From the NCBI RefSeq assembly GCF_026914185.1, contig NC_070568.1:1302001-1366000 (forward strand): a stretch of 64,000 bases of DNA. Direction: 5' to 3'. The position numbers were made by a program, and so were the translations under genes. The notes beneath the pieces were generated by a model. The model saw only the letters and a program-made list of their open reading frames with translations, was not told where the DNA came from and did no database searches. Of the stretch, positions 1-12,157 are shown piece after piece. Source of the DNA: Puccinia triticina. Taxonomy: Eukaryota; Basidiomycota; Pucciniomycetes; Pucciniales; Pucciniaceae. Within the stretch, counting starts at the first letter, position 1. Every line of letters begins with the position of its first letter.

Positions 1-1385
1 CTTCCTGCAGCTGAACTTAACTCCCAATGATCCATCAAAGTGGTGATGGCCATGCAATTAGATAAAAGGCTAGAAAACCGATTTCCTTGCTCAATCACAT
101 CATGCAGTGACCGGTCTACTACATCACCCACCTTCAACAAACAATGAATTCTGTCCAGAATTCCCAGAATTTTTCAGGGCCTTCAAGCTGCTTGAGTGTG
201 TTGCTTGTATTTCAGAAACTAATTTCTGTGGTGTACCATCCAAATGCCAGTTTGGTATTTTCTTCCTTCTCCTTGCTCATCTTTTCCTGATATACTTCCT
301 GTGGGGGCATGACATCTGATTGGGGGTCATAGGAGGTTGTTGGTTGTTCTTTGTGGATGACACCAGCAGTGGCAGGAGGGTGTTGCAAAGGAGTAATCTG
401 TTCTATTCCTGCCAGGGAGTGCACTGCCTAGCCTAACTAAGCCTTTCAAACAGAGGGGGGGGGGGGGGGTATGGGGGCACCCTTGCTTACCGGAGGGATT
501 CTCTGTAGGAGAGGCTTATGACTTATGCCAGAATTCTTGCCTGAGAGGTTTGGGCTTTTGGGGCTTTTTATGCAACCATACTGTTTTCTGTGGTCAGTTT
601 GATACACACAGGTCATATAGCTCAAGCAACCCTGGAAATCCATAGCTTTGAAGGGGCATGAGACAAGGAGGATTGGTGTAGCGGCAAACATTTGGGAAGA
701 GTGAGAGAGAAGTCTCACAGTCCAGAGGGCATGCACAGGGCCAAACTTAGATTAAAGGCACCAAATCCCCAGCAAAAACGTTTAGGAATCTCTCAGTTCG
801 GATTGGGGACAGTAGTCCGAAGTCCCTCCTTTGGAGGTCCCCAGGCTGTACCAGGGCCCTCCGAAGAGATGCCAAGCCCGGCTGTTCCGCGGGCACCTCG
901 ACACAAAGGGCCGTCTCCAGCCCAGTCCAAGCAGCCTTCAGGAGCGCCAGGAGTCTCAAGGCTCACAAAGCAGCAGCCCATGGGCCCCATAACCCCACCC
1001 CCTCCATCCAGCAGCCCACATGCGCCCGGCAGCACGCCGGCCAAGGACAGGACGTCCCAGCGCCGCGTCCTCCACGACCCTCGGTCCTGGAGGACGCGTG
1101 GATGGGACCTGCTGGCTGGGGGCGGGGCTCGTCGTGGGGCTCGTTGTGGGGATGAGAACACGGCCCGCTGGCAGCGGGGTGCGGCAGCCTGGTGGGCGGC
1201 GGACGAGGCCGGTCGGAGAGCAGCATAGTCCGACAACGCCGACGGAGCGTCCCTGGTGGAGAGCACGCACGAGCGGGGGGCGGAGGCTATGGAAGAGACG
1301 CTTCAGGCCGGGCCTGGCCACGACCCATGCAAACACCATGGTATAACAGAGCACAGCAACGGAGAGATACACAGCGGGCACACAA
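1..1385. other. Flanking DNA without a supported gene
   Basis: I see no convincing gene here. Short reading frames in 690-1380 lie in GC-rich sequence downstream of the MED16-like stop codon and show no recognisable family, so they are probably 3' flank. A run of 15 G residues lies at 455-469. A GC-rich hairpin with 10-bp arms (GCGTCCTCCA / TGGAGGACGC) lies near 1064-1096. The first 450 bases are AT-rich and unassigned. Confidence 0.5.
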
Positions 1386-4300
1386 TCACGCGGACGGGAG
1401 CGCGGGGACGGGGGCGACCCAGAGCCCGGCGCAGAGACACCTAGTGCGGAACTCTCTGAGCGAGAAGTCGACGCTGGCGAGGCTTCTGAGCTTCGTCTCG
1501 GGGTCGTTGTCGGCGGCGGCGGAGGGGGGGAGGGGGGTGAGGTCGGCGTACGACCACGGGACGACGAGGGTCCTTGCGCGACACTTCAGACACTGCTTGA
1601 CGGCGCCGGGGTGCCTGGAGGACGGGGCGGGAGAGTAGCGGGCGCGGGCCCGACGGACGTCGTGGAGACAGACGCCGGCGAGCCGGTCGTGCGTGAGCAG
1701 GTCGCGGGCGGGGCTGAGGGTCTTGGCGATCGTCTTGAGGGCGGCGCGGATGGACGGGGCCGCGAGCCAGTCGGGGCCCGGCGTCGGTGCGGGCTGGGAC
1801 GGGGCGGGGGGCAGAGTGGCCGAGGGCGGCGCGGGGAGCGGCGGGGGCGTCGTCGGCGGCGTCGTGCTTGGTCCCGCGCCCTCCTTCGGCCCCGGCGCTG
1901 GCGTGCCGGCCGATGCCGCCGCAGGCGTCGGACTGGGCTTGATCAGCATCGGGTGGCGCGAGACGAGCTCGCGCAGATCGCGGACCGATTCTTGGACGAG
2001 GGCGGGGTCGAGGGCGGTGATAGCGAGGGAGAAGCCTTGGGACTGCCGGGCGGGCATGTCTTTCATACAACAGGAAGTCTCAGCGCGGGAAAAACGGCAG
2101 TGAAAGGTGAGGAAGGGCTGACTGAAGAGCTCGCCGGGTTGTTTGGGGAACGTGGCGCGGCCGATGTCCTGCAGCAGCTTGCCGAAGGTCTCCATCTGGA
2201 TCGCGTTCTGGTGCTCCCAGAGCTCGGCGAAGACGACCTTGGCGATCTCCGGCTGGTCGTCGGCCGTCGGGGGCGGACAGGCCTCGGGGAGGATGTTGGG
2301 CGAGGCGTAGTGGGGCCCGCCGCCAGCGCTCGAGCCGTGCTGCTTGAGCCAGTTGTTGAAGTTCGAGAGCAGCGCGGTGATCTTGAACAGGAAGTAGAAC
2401 GAGCAGCCGCTCATCGCTAGCAAACACAGATACGGCGTCTCCGAATCTGCCCATCCCCCCACAACCTACACGGTCAGCTCATCCTCTCTCTCTCCGTTTT
2501 TCTGGGGGACTGACCTGGATCAATCGAGCCGATGATCCGCTGACACAGCCGGACATACCATCGCGCAAGCCCCACCATCTGCCACACCGAGCCTACGAAC
2601 AAAAGCCCAGTTTACCCCCACTCTTCGCGATGGGAGGGAGAGGGAGAACGTACCGGAATAGCTGTCCATCCTGACGGCGGTTCCGATGGCGAGCACGGCG
2701 GTCAATTGGCGGCCGATGAGCGCGAGTTCGGCCGCGCTTTCGTACCCGGGAATCACGCTGTGCGTCGCCCGGGGCAAGACGAGGTGAGTCGGAGAGAGGA
2801 AGGGAGAGAGGGAAGAGGGGACGGACCTCCAGAGATCGTGGGCCAGGCTCCAGGAGACGGGCAGATAAGGATCGAGGTCGAAGGCGCCGCCGGGGGCATA
2901 GAAATGGGCAATGAAGGTGCCGACGTCGCGGAAGATGGCGAGATGAGCGGGGGGCTCGCCGGCGGCCGGCGGCGTGGGGCTGCGGGCGGAGTGGGCCAGG
3001 AGCCGGGCGATGTCGTCGACGGGGTGGCGGTTGTGGAGCGCACTGACGACCAGCCCGACCACCGTCGCCTGCTCGTCCGCCGCCACTACACACACACACA
3101 CACAGGTCCCTTCAACACTCACTCACAAGGGCTGTTCGGAACGTGGGAGACGTACCGAGCGCAGTCATGCGCACTTTGCCGCGCCCGTCCAGCGTGCAAC
3201 ACCATACGCCATGGAACGAGATGCTGGCGTGGGCCAGCTCGTCAGGCTCTAGGCCGGGCAAGGGCTTGACGGCGACGGTCGACAAGTCGCGGCTGTTGTA
3301 GTTCGTCCGGCGTGAGTGCGCTAGCTCCCCTTTGTGTGTGCATATATGAGAGAAAGGCTTACCCGTCCAGGACCCAACACTCATGCTCCACCGCCTCGTC
3401 CCCCTCGGCGGCCCGGGTGCGTTTCTCGACCAAGAGCAGGAAACAGCCCTCGCGGACGGGCCACTGGGGGACGAGCTTGCGGACGCGGATGCGGGGCTCG
3501 GCGAGGCCTGCGGGCGGGGCGAGCAGGGCGCGATGGGCGACGCGGGCGAAGACCTGGGCAGAAGCAGGCGCGTCAGTGGTCCGCTGGAGGCCGGGCTGGG
3601 GAGGGGGCATACCCATTCGGCGGGCCCGCGGAGCGGGTCCAAGGGCGCCGGGGCGCCGGGGCTCGGGCGCGCGTCGGGAGGCGCGTCCAGGCTGAGGAAG
3701 CCCGCGGAGAGCGCGGGGCGCGTGAAGCGCGCGTCCCAGGCCTGGAGCTGCTCGACCGGCGCTCCCTCTCCGTCGGCGTCCGGGGCGAGCCGGCGGGCGA
3801 AGGCGGCCACGAGCCGCAGCCCGTCCGCGTCCTCGTCGGCGTCGGTGTCCGCGGGGGCCGATGGATCGCGTAGACAGGGGACGAAGGCCAGGTGGAGGAG
3901 GGCCGCTTGGGCCGGGCCGGCGTGGGCGAACGGGTCGCTGATGGGCAGCCGGGGAAGCAGGCGCACGGTGACGTCTGGGCCACAAGACGTCAGCCTGCTT
4001 GTTGCTTTTTGGGTGTGTGTGCGGACTCAACTGGGGACGGGGGGGTGGTCGAAGTCGAGGAGGAGCTCGACGAGCTGGATGGGCGCGAAGCTCGGCTGCG
4101 GCGAGTGGGGGCCGAGGGCAGGGACGGCGGGCTCGCAGGGCGGGCGGGGCTCGACGCGTCGGGTGAGGGGCGGGCTGTTGGGGCGGTGTTTGGCGGGCTT
4201 GTGGGTCTGGCTGGGCGTGGGGGAGGAGGGCTTGGGGCGGCAGGGCAGCGGGGCGGGGGGGTCGAAGGCGTCGTCGAGGTCGCCGAGCCCGGTGATGAAG

Positions 4301-5212
4301 TCCTCGGGCTCGGCCATCGTCTGGCACTCGGCCGCCGGCTTGGCCCGGCCCTCGTCGTGGGCGCGCAGCACGGGCTGGGAGGCCGGCACGGCCGGCCGCG
4401 CCAGGCTCTGGAACGCGATCAGCACCCCCGCCGGCCGCGCCGCCGCCGCGCCGCGCCGGGCCGTCGGGGGCAGCCCGATGGCCGCCACGATGGTCTGCTT
4501 GGTCGGGCGGCGCGCATGGTCTTCGGCTGGGACGGGGCGCGGGGCGAGCGGGGCGACGGTGTGTTCGTCGAGGGCGGTGAGCAGGGTGTGCGGGGGCAGG
4601 TTGGATCCGGGGGGCGGGAGATGGAGGATGAAGAGCTGTGTGTGTGTTTCTGGGGTTAGTTCGTGTGTTTTTTGTGCAGGATGGGGTGTGCTTGCCTGGG
4701 TTGTGCTGAGGACGAGGACGGCGGTGTGTCCGTGGGCGGGGGCGAAGGGTGTGGCTGGGATGCGTCTGAGCTGGTGGTAGGCTGCATCTCCGATCCGGAT
4801 GGGGCTGGGTGGCTGGCGGCTGCCGCGGACTGGTTCTGTGAATGCCTGCTGGGTTTGTGTTAGCGTTTTTGTGTATCCTCTGGGCGTGTTTTTTTGTTTT
4901 GGGACTCACCCGGGGTGTCTGGGTGATGAATGCTGCTGCGGGGATGTGGGTGTTTCCGGGTGGGAGGGGGTGTTCGGATGTCGGAGTCCAGTGGTCGGCC
5001 TGGGCGGGGGACTGGCTGAGGACGGTGAGTGTGTGTGTGCTGATGGCGAGCAGCTGGGTGCCGTCGGGCGAGAAGAGCAGCTGCTCGGCCGGCGTCTGCA
5101 GCCGGAGCGCGGCGGCGTGCTGTTCCGAGCGGGTGAAGCTGAGCTGGATCGTCCCGGGCTGGCTGGCGGGTGCGCCGGCGAGGATGTGCTGGGCGGAGTA
5201 GGCAGTGGCCAT
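1386..5212 (-). CDS. MED16: Mediator complex subunit 16-like protein (spliced)
   Basis: This is probably a tail-module subunit of the RNA polymerase II Mediator, acting in the nucleus. The start is the ATG at 5212. Exon 1 (5212-4910) begins MATAYSAQHI and reads as a beta-propeller-like N-terminus with an SPDGTQLLAIS strand. Later exons contain LIGRQLTAVLAIGTAVRMDS, VWQMVGLARWYVRLCQRI and FYFLFKITALLSNFNNW, typical of the helical middle of this family. The C-terminus carries a zinc-ribbon-like pair, QCLKC and RCLCAGLW, as in MED16/Sin4 proteins. I count about ten exons with GC-rich coding sequence. Intron 1 is 4909-4849. Intron 2 (4695-4636) starts with GC rather than GT, and the frame is preserved only if it is used. 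Family assignment is by motif memory; internal exon edges are approximate. Confidence 0.65.
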
Positions 5213-8200
5213 CGTGCTGGGCAGGACTCGGGCCTGCCTGGCTCCCAGGGGCTAAGATGTCGCCGGAGAGCACACGAGAGCGGGAATCGGAAGCTGGCTT
5301 GTTCTGTCTGCTAGAACCGACCCAGGTATCATCTCATGCAAGGCCCCTCAGAGGGGGTTCAAGATTGAATTTTACAAAAACTCGTGAACAAATGTTGCAA
5401 ATCTATCCACATGGAGCTGCTTCGGATCATAACTTGGTGCATTTCATCGAGTTTGATCCCCACAATATATCCATCAGATTCAAGAAATTTGGCTGTCTTC
5501 AATGTCATAATAGCAATATGACAACACTATTGCTTGTATCCTGCTGAAGATGGTCAAATTATTTCAATCTGATAAAAATATTGGGTTCACCTTGCCTGAA
5601 ACAACATTTGGCTGCCACATTATGAATAGCTGTTTTTTGTTATTTCATGAAACATAACACTTACATTGAAGGTGCATCCAAACGGGGCCTGAGGGATATG
5701 AATTTGGAAAAATTGAATTTTCATGCCCTGGGGTACTGGCCATGAAAATCTGTGCTAGAGGTAAGCAAATTTCAATCTTGAAACCCCCTATGTTGGGGTG
5801 ATAATCCCAGCCCCTGCAGGGTACAACATCTGAGTCAGGCCGCTATAGCAGACCATATGAAGCACCAACACAAGCTATGTTTGGAGGTGATCTGCAAAGC
5901 TGATATCAAGCTTTCTTTTTTTTTCCATCCCCAGGGGTGAGCTGTCCAACTATGTAGACAGTCATCTGCTGTTACATGGTACTTTCAGTTTGGAAATTAA
6001 TACAATCCCAGATATCTATGATGAACTATCTTGTTTTCAACCCTGATGAGGTTGAGGCAAAAATCAAAAAAGTGAGGATTGCCAATTTCCAAAAGCAACA
6101 TAACATGGCCATAGTCAATGGCTGTTCCTATTTTGATCACAAATGGCAAAACACAGTAAACGTGGCCAAGCAACAAAGGGTCCCAAGCCTGATTAATAAC
6201 ACAGATGAAGATTGCAAGCCAAAGTTAAACCAGGGAGACATTTGAAATAAGACTTGCAATTTTGGTTGACCAGCTTCCTCCAGAAAAAGATATTTGATGA
6301 GCTAATGCATCATTCAATTCAATCTGGAGAGTTGCTGGGTTCAGTTTGGATGATTGCTGCTCTGTTTGACTGTTGATGTTGATACTTCAGGCTCTGTAGT
6401 CCGTACCCAGTGCAGCGGTGTAGCCGCCTTTTAGTCTAGTAGGGGGAGTCCAAATTGCATCAACTTTTTAGCAAGCTGGTGTTCAAGAATTTTCTTGAAC
6501 ACCAACTGGAAAAAAACTTTCAAGAAGGCTTCAGGGGCCAAGTATAATGTGGCTTGGGTGCACCATTTCAACTTGGTGTTCAAGATCTGACTGGAATGCT
6601 GACTTGCAAAAGTGCATGCAAGCAACCATGGGCCAGCTATGCTGACTGTAGTGTTAGTGGGGTGTACACTGCAAGAAAAAGTGGTGCAACTGCAAGAAGT
6701 TGACATGTGAGAGTGCTGGGGAAGGTTGTGGTGCTACTCAAGCCTTTTTAATGGCTTATGTTGACCAAGCTTCAATGCACAGTCACTGTCCAATAAAAGA
6801 CTTTTGAGTGCTTGGGTGGAGCCAGAACAAAGGCTACACAGAAGTATCTTGCATGTCAACTCCTGTCAGTTGTCCAAGTTTTTCTTGCAGTGGTAATGTA
6901 GCTGAATTTGGCTAACTCTTAGTGTGGCATTAGCAAAATTCCGCTGGCTCTGGGCTAACACTACGCACACAGGGCTCAAAAGAGTGTCCGCTATGCTGTG
7001 CTATAGCAGTTTTTAGGCTTTTTTTTGCTGCTAAGAGCGCTGCAGCCTAGCGTAACACAGTGTAGCGGCCTGCTAACACTACAGAAGAAAGGGGGTGCTG
7101 TTAGCGCCACTACACTAACACCAAGTAGCCCTGTAGTGGCCCACTGTTGACACAAGTTGCACCTGAAAAACTTTGAAACCCCCTGGTGTATGCATAAATC
7201 ATAAATTCATAAATGTTTTTCAGTTGTATGAAATAATCATACTTGCACAATCCCTGGCATGGAAGTTTGTATGATTTTACAATTTATGCATGCATAAACC
7301 AAATTTGAAAACCATAAATGACAGGTTCAGGTACCTGCCAGTGGGTTCCAGGTGCACATTGGCCAAGAGGAAGGGGTGTCGTAGCCACCTGCCATCACAC
7401 TGCGGTTAGATAAATGGATGAGCCAATTGGTTCAATCAATGCTGAAACCAATAAAATACATGTATTGGTCAATACTGTGTAATATAAAAAAAGTGGTATT
7501 GTGTATTGTATTGAAAAAATCACATGGGTGATGTGGACAGAATCCAACCACCCATCCCAGAAATATACCTGGTATCAAATTTTACCAGCGCACCAATACA
7601 CACTTTTTCAATATGTATGGATTGTATTGGGCTTCAGATACAATACCAATGCGATGTATCAGATGCAAAACTAATACAATACCAGCAAATGCCAATACAT
7701 GGATTGGATTGGTTGCACTTTTGCTTCAAAATATCTAAGCAGGTATGTATGCACATGGGGTCGGCTGCCTGTAGCATCCAGTAGCACCCTGTAGACTTAG
7801 TGCATTTCATTTTCTCTGCTTCTACACTACGGTAGTGGAAAATTGGATGTAGCGCACTGGCAGTGGCAATAAGGTGTGTTTGTGCTGTGCTGGGCTACAT
7901 TTCAGAAAAAGCACAGATTTTTGGGAAGTGTTTGCAATTTTTCCCCTAAACCAAAAACTTGAATGTTTATCTCCAAATCACAGCCAATTAGCTGCGTTCA
8001 GTTCATTGTGTATAATTTAGTTTCAAGGGAGTTTAGCGGGTTGATGTTATAGCTAAGGCTGAAAGTCTGGAATTTTAGCAGCTCTCAGAGAATCTTTACG
8101 GGTGGCTAGTTTAGCTCACAGCTAGCTAGTTTAGCCGTCAAACTCATCTGCACTGAGCTGAGCTAAGCCTCAGCTAAATTAGCAAGAAGCTATGATTTCA

Positions 8201-8823
8201 GCTAAGCCTTGCTTTATCTAGTGAGAGTTAGCTCACAAGCTAGCTATCTGAGAGATTTTTAGTTTGAGAAAGAGATGCAATAGAGAGGAAGGTGACAGTC
8301 TTGATGGAAATTGAGACTGGACCAAGGAGCAAAGGTGGGTTGGGGTGGTTTGTGTTCTGACTGGATGATTTATTTCAAATCAAAGGGGCAGATTACATGT
8401 AGTTACAACTAGAGAGCCCCCTTGCAAGATCCGAAGGGGGCCTAGGAGACCAAAACAATCAAAACATCTTATGTGAGATGGAAGGAAAGATAGACACATG
8501 CTAAAGAAACATTAACATGTGGAAGACATTGTAACTTAACAGTGGAAGGAGAACATACACATCACAACCTTGTGATGGAAAGCATCAATAAATAATTTAT
8601 GGACATTTATATAACATCACACACTGTGATTGAAAATGATAGAAAGACTAGACTGTGAGCAGAGAAGATGAGCCAGAATTCTGACACTATCTACCCGTAC
8701 ATATCACACAGCTGACACACTAATATGTTCAAATAACTCCTTCATACTTTAGTTAGTAATAGCTGCAAGTCAAACCTTGCACAAACTTAGCCCAACCAAT
8801 AATGATGCTCTCAGATAAACTTG
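5213..8823. other. AT-rich repeat-laden intergenic DNA
   Basis: This 3.6-kb stretch has no gene I can support. A short open frame at 5976-6245 is hydrophilic and matches nothing I recognise; it may be a transposon relic. A pair of inverted 17-18 bp ends lies at 5353-5369 and 5771-5788 (separate entry). An isolated sequence near 5675 (TCCAAACGGGGCC) resembles the terminal repeat of the MITE at 8824. At 8040-8260 the words AGCTAG, TTAGCTCA and AGCTAA recur densely. A GCCCCCTT / AAGGGGGC hairpin lies near 8427-8452. Confidence 0.5.
5353..5788. repeat. Possible non-autonomous element with inverted ends
   Basis: The left end GGGGGTTCAAGATTGAA (5353-5369) is matched in inverse orientation by TTCAATCTTGAAACCCCC (5771-5788), with one extra base. 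The roughly 435-bp interior has no coding capacity. It also holds a smaller hairpin, ATTTTCATG / CATGAAAAT, near 5718-5750. No clear target duplication is visible, so this may be a decayed DNA transposon derivative or chance. Confidence 0.4.
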
Positions 8824-8973
8824 GGCCCCGTTTGGAGCCGATGTAATTGCGTGATATAATGTGGAATTTTGTGACATCTGATCAAGTTTTGGCGGACATG
8901 ATCAGATGTCACATAGGATGTCAGGCAAAAAAACTCATATATCACCCGGATTATATTGGCTCCAAACAGGGCC
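8824..8973. mobile_element. Foldback MITE, PIF/Harbinger-like ends
   Basis: The 150-bp element begins GGCCCCGTTTGGAGCC and ends with the inverse GGCTCCAAACAGGGCC (one mismatch). It is flanked on both sides by TTG (8821-8823 and 8974-8976), a 3-bp target duplication. The inverted repeat continues inward with some mismatches to an inner hairpin, TGTGACATCTGATCA / TGATCAGATGTCACA, around a loop of about 14 bases, so nearly the whole element folds on itself. There is no coding capacity. GGSCC-GTTTGG ends with 3-bp duplications are typical of Tourist/Harbinger-type MITEs; that superfamily assignment is inference. Confidence 0.7.
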
Positions 8974-9279
8974 TTGATTTGTACTAGCACAGCCAATTTT
9001 ATTCATAAAACTGTGTGTTGTTGACTAACCAGTAACAGCCTCAAAAAAGAGGTCCGTAAATTATGCAAAAGGCTGAAAAAACCCCTGTTAATACTAATGT
9101 AACAGGTAGCAGTAGTGATGAGGAAATCTAGCTATGTTCCTGAAATAATTTAGGAAATATGAATTGACACACCTACCCTTGCAGGTTGCCCATGGGTGGA
9201 AAATCAGGTTTTTTTGGCAAGAATGGTGTTTCTTTACCTCTGTATAATTTTCCCTTGGAATTAAAACCTTCAAATCAAA

Positions 9280-9569
9280 GGATTCATGGAACACTATTTA
9301 CCTGCAACAAAAATTGACCAAAAAAGCTGTGGTTTCCTGACAATTTTTCTGGATCTGTTTCAACAAGAGGACATTGTGTAAAAATGTGTATGGGTGCTAA
9401 AACACACTCTGTACTAGGATTCAAGAATGTGCCAAATCACACTGGGTTGTCAGTGTTCCATACACATTTTTACACACTTTGTTCTTGTTGACACAGGTTC
9501 AGAAAAACTTTCAGGAAATCAAAACTTATTTTGGCCAATTTTTGCTGGTAACTATTGCAGTATGAATCC
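9280..9569. repeat. Long imperfect inverted repeat (foldback)
   Basis: The arm 9280-9393 is mirrored by 9456-9569. Shared blocks include GGATTCAT, TTTCCTGA, TTTTTCTG, CAACAAGA and GTGTAAAAATGTGTATGG. By eye the arms match at about 80 percent over some 113 bp, separated by about 62 bp. No gene lies inside. It could be a MITE or the scar of an inverted duplication of a transposon end. Confidence 0.7.
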
Positions 9570-10097
9570 AATTATCAAGCTGTACTTTACGGGGGCTGTT
9601 GGGAGTACTGGTGCAGAGAGATGATCCCTCACAGTTTGTATGCCTTATGCAGTTTTGCCATATGTACTCACAGGGCTTCAACTGTTGATCCGCGTGCTGC
9701 TTTCATGTGTTTGCTACCGCACCACGGGTTTCAACTTTCTCGGCGGGACAAAACACATTTGGATGTGTCATCCAGAAGGACTGTAGCGGCTATACGGCCC
9801 GGCCAAGCTTCCATGAAACGGACATTGCTACAGGTAGGCAGAGGTTGGGTTGATTGGTTTATTCAGCCACCCAGTTTTGATATTTGTTGCCCTCAGGTCA
9901 ACTGCTTCTCTCTTGCTTCATCCTCGACTGGATTCTAACCTCTTTTGCGGATTCATCCACACCTTGACCTGCATTTGGAAATCAAGCCATGTTGTTTTTA
10001 CCAATTCTATTCATAGTTGAGCTGGCCATTTTCTTCCGTTGATGCACGCAGAATGGTGGGCTGATCAAGCGTAAATGTCCATTATTTGATCTTATGA

Positions 10098-10598
10098 TTT
10101 GAACAGATCAGCACGGGGGTTATACCTGCTCTCTCGAGACCCAGCCTCAATGTTGAACAAAGAACTCGATCTTCTCTAAAAACCGGCCAAGACTTAGCCG
10201 ACTCGAATGGAGGTTGCACTTTAGTTCATCACGCCCCCTCAGAGAATGCGGCTGTCGGCCATATCGAAACGAGCGAAGGAGCGACAGAAAAGGCTGGCGA
10301 TTCGATTCCAACAGACCAACTCTATCGATCAGCTGCGAGTGGCAAGGTTTCTCAATCCCCCCCAGAAGATGTCGGCCACTCTTCTTCCGAGGAGGAGAGC
10401 GGATTATCTTCGGATGATGAAGCCGGATCGTCTTCGGATGAAGAGAGCTCTAAAGAAATCACCGATGCAACCAATCTACTACCTCGCAGATCTCTTGGCC
10501 AGAATTGCCTTCTGCTCTTCGTACTCCCAACCGCTGCTACTTTGTCTTTCTGGATGCCAGTTCTCAATTTGGTATCAAAATACAAGCCTTTTCCATGA
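10098..10598 (+). pseudogene. Open frame without ATG, acidic Ser-rich (exon or relic)
   Basis: This frame is open for 166 codons before a TGA at 10596, but it has no ATG until near its end. It reads as protein rather than noise: a polar stretch is followed by an acidic serine cluster (SSSEEESGL then SSDDEAGSSSDEESS) at about residues 95-118, then a hydrophobic segment with LLLFVLPTAATLSFW. No splice donor or family is recognised. It may be an internal or last exon of an unmodelled gene, or a decayed transposon-derived reading frame. Confidence 0.3.
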
Positions 10599-11409
10599 TC
10601 TTTGCCACATCTACAAATCCTGCTTGTCGAATCGTTCAGGAGTAGATATCTATGGAAGACTACCCCCATATTTATTTTACAACTAGTACTGAGATACAGA
10701 ATTCCCTTAACCTTTCTTCATCAGGCACCCGGTGATAATAGTTTCAGTTATTTCAATTCTGTTATCCAGCCAAGCTCCATGTTTTACTTATTTAAACAGT
10801 CAGGATCAGTACGTATCAAACAAGTTTTTATATATAATACTCCAGAGTTGTTGAGACCCATGCACCCGACAACTATCAGTCTTGCTATTGATCTTGATAG
10901 CTTGATTGACCAATTCAACTTCAATCTTCAGCATTTCACACTGATTAATTTGTGTTTTAAACAATTGATTGGCCGCGCCTGCTGAGCAAGTATCTAGCAA
11001 TGGGGACTTCCATACCCTTGGAACAACATTTATATTGAGATTCTTCCAAACCTTCTCTCCTTGTGGCAATTTTGTAAATTATGGGTTGGTAAGTTGGTGG
11101 ATGATCACAAACTGGAAAGCTTGGCAGTTTATGTGAAAGGGTCCTCTTTGGTTGATCGGCACGGAATTTTCCAACGAGCCGGAGATTAATCCACCTTGGC
11201 CGGTTGGTATGCACAGTCTGCACCAAAAGCAGCCGAGGAAGCATCCTCTTTGGCCGGCGGGCACAGGCTGTATGTACCAAGCCGAAGCGGCCATGGAGAC
11301 TGCCAAACCCGCGGGGAGCTCTCGAAGCAGCAAAAAGTAACTTCGCCGTTTGACCTCGCCGTACGCCTTCCATTCCCGGCGGCGGAACGACGGACGAAAA
11401 ACTTGGTCC
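10599..11409. other. Intergenic DNA, no supported gene
   Basis: I find no gene supported by family resemblance. Several overlapping short frames on both strands at 10950-11400 look like shadows in moderately GC-rich sequence. This stretch would carry the 3' flank of the thioredoxin gene on the minus strand. Confidence 0.4.
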
Positions 11410-12157
11410 CTAAGTGGTCACACGGCCGTCGCGGGACGAGGTTCCGGCCGTCCCATAGCTATGGATGGGAAATGTTTCTAGAATTTTGGATCGTATTTCC
11501 AACCCCTTATCATATAAGTAGGGCATTGTATACAAGTTCTGAAGTTTCTCATCTTCCATAAAATTCAGACCCTGAAGTATTCTGGCAACCAATTCTGATC
11601 AGAGAGCAAGAATCAGCCAAAATATGCTCAACCCCAGTGATCGGGTTGCAAGCCGTGATCACACGAAATTGATAGAGAGGTGTATTTAAGTCTTACACGA
11701 AGCTTCTGCTGGTCAGCGCCGATCAACTCAGCCACCTTGACGCCATCGACGATGATTTGAAAGGTGGGCATGGCCCGGACCCCGTGTGCGCGTGAGAACT
11801 ATGTACCAGAAAGCCCAGACCGGTCGGCGGATGATCAGTTGGGGGAGAGGACGGGGTTGGCTGGCAGTGGAAGATGATTATTCAGCTGCAGCCTACTTCG
11901 AAGCCGAACGCCTTGTCGTCTACATCCACCATCAGGAACGTCAGTTCGCCCGTCTGGGACGACAGTTCTTCGAATGTCGGCGTGATGTGTTTGCACGGCT
12001 CACACCTGTGGATGAAAGAGGTCAGCTTTGGAGATATTGCCTCCCTCTTGATATTTTGGAGGGGAGTTCTCGGCGATGAGCCTCAACTGGGACGGTTTCT
12101 TGGAAGTATTTACCATGCCGCCCAGAACTCGATCACGATCGGTTTGTGGCCTAACGA
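11410..12157 (-). CDS. Thioredoxin (spliced, 5' exon not found)
   Basis: This is a small dithiol-disulfide oxidoreductase. Four exons join in frame: 12157-12114, 12005-11897, 11798-11699 and 11594-11410. Exon one ends in TG and exon two begins with G, rebuilding the Trp of WCEPCK, the active site (WCGPC in most thioredoxins). Around it are KPIVIEFWAAW before the site and FLMVDVDD after it. Exon three supplies the cis-proline loop RAMPTF and then GVKVAELIGADQQKL, the last strand and helix. The last exon adds about 45 extra residues, so the real stop may be reached by another splice. The first exon, with the start codon and roughly the first 10 residues, lies above 12157 and I could not identify it. 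Family certainty is high; gene ends are uncertain. Confidence 0.8.

Noticed and set aside
692..1381. Several overlapping open frames on both strands near the left end
   Set aside because: They lie in GC-rich sequence with few stops, just downstream of the MED16-like stop, and match no family.
1611..4780. Long plus-strand frames opposite the MED16-like gene
   Set aside because: Composition is Arg/Gly/Ala noise from a GC-rich antisense strand; the minus strand carries the recognisable protein.
5976..6245. Coding gene in the AT-rich region
   Set aside because: A single short frame with no recognised domain or splice partners; kept only as a possible relic.
8040..8260. Telomere-like repeat
   Set aside because: The words are AGCTAG and TTAGCTCA, not TTAGGG, and are not in regular tandem.
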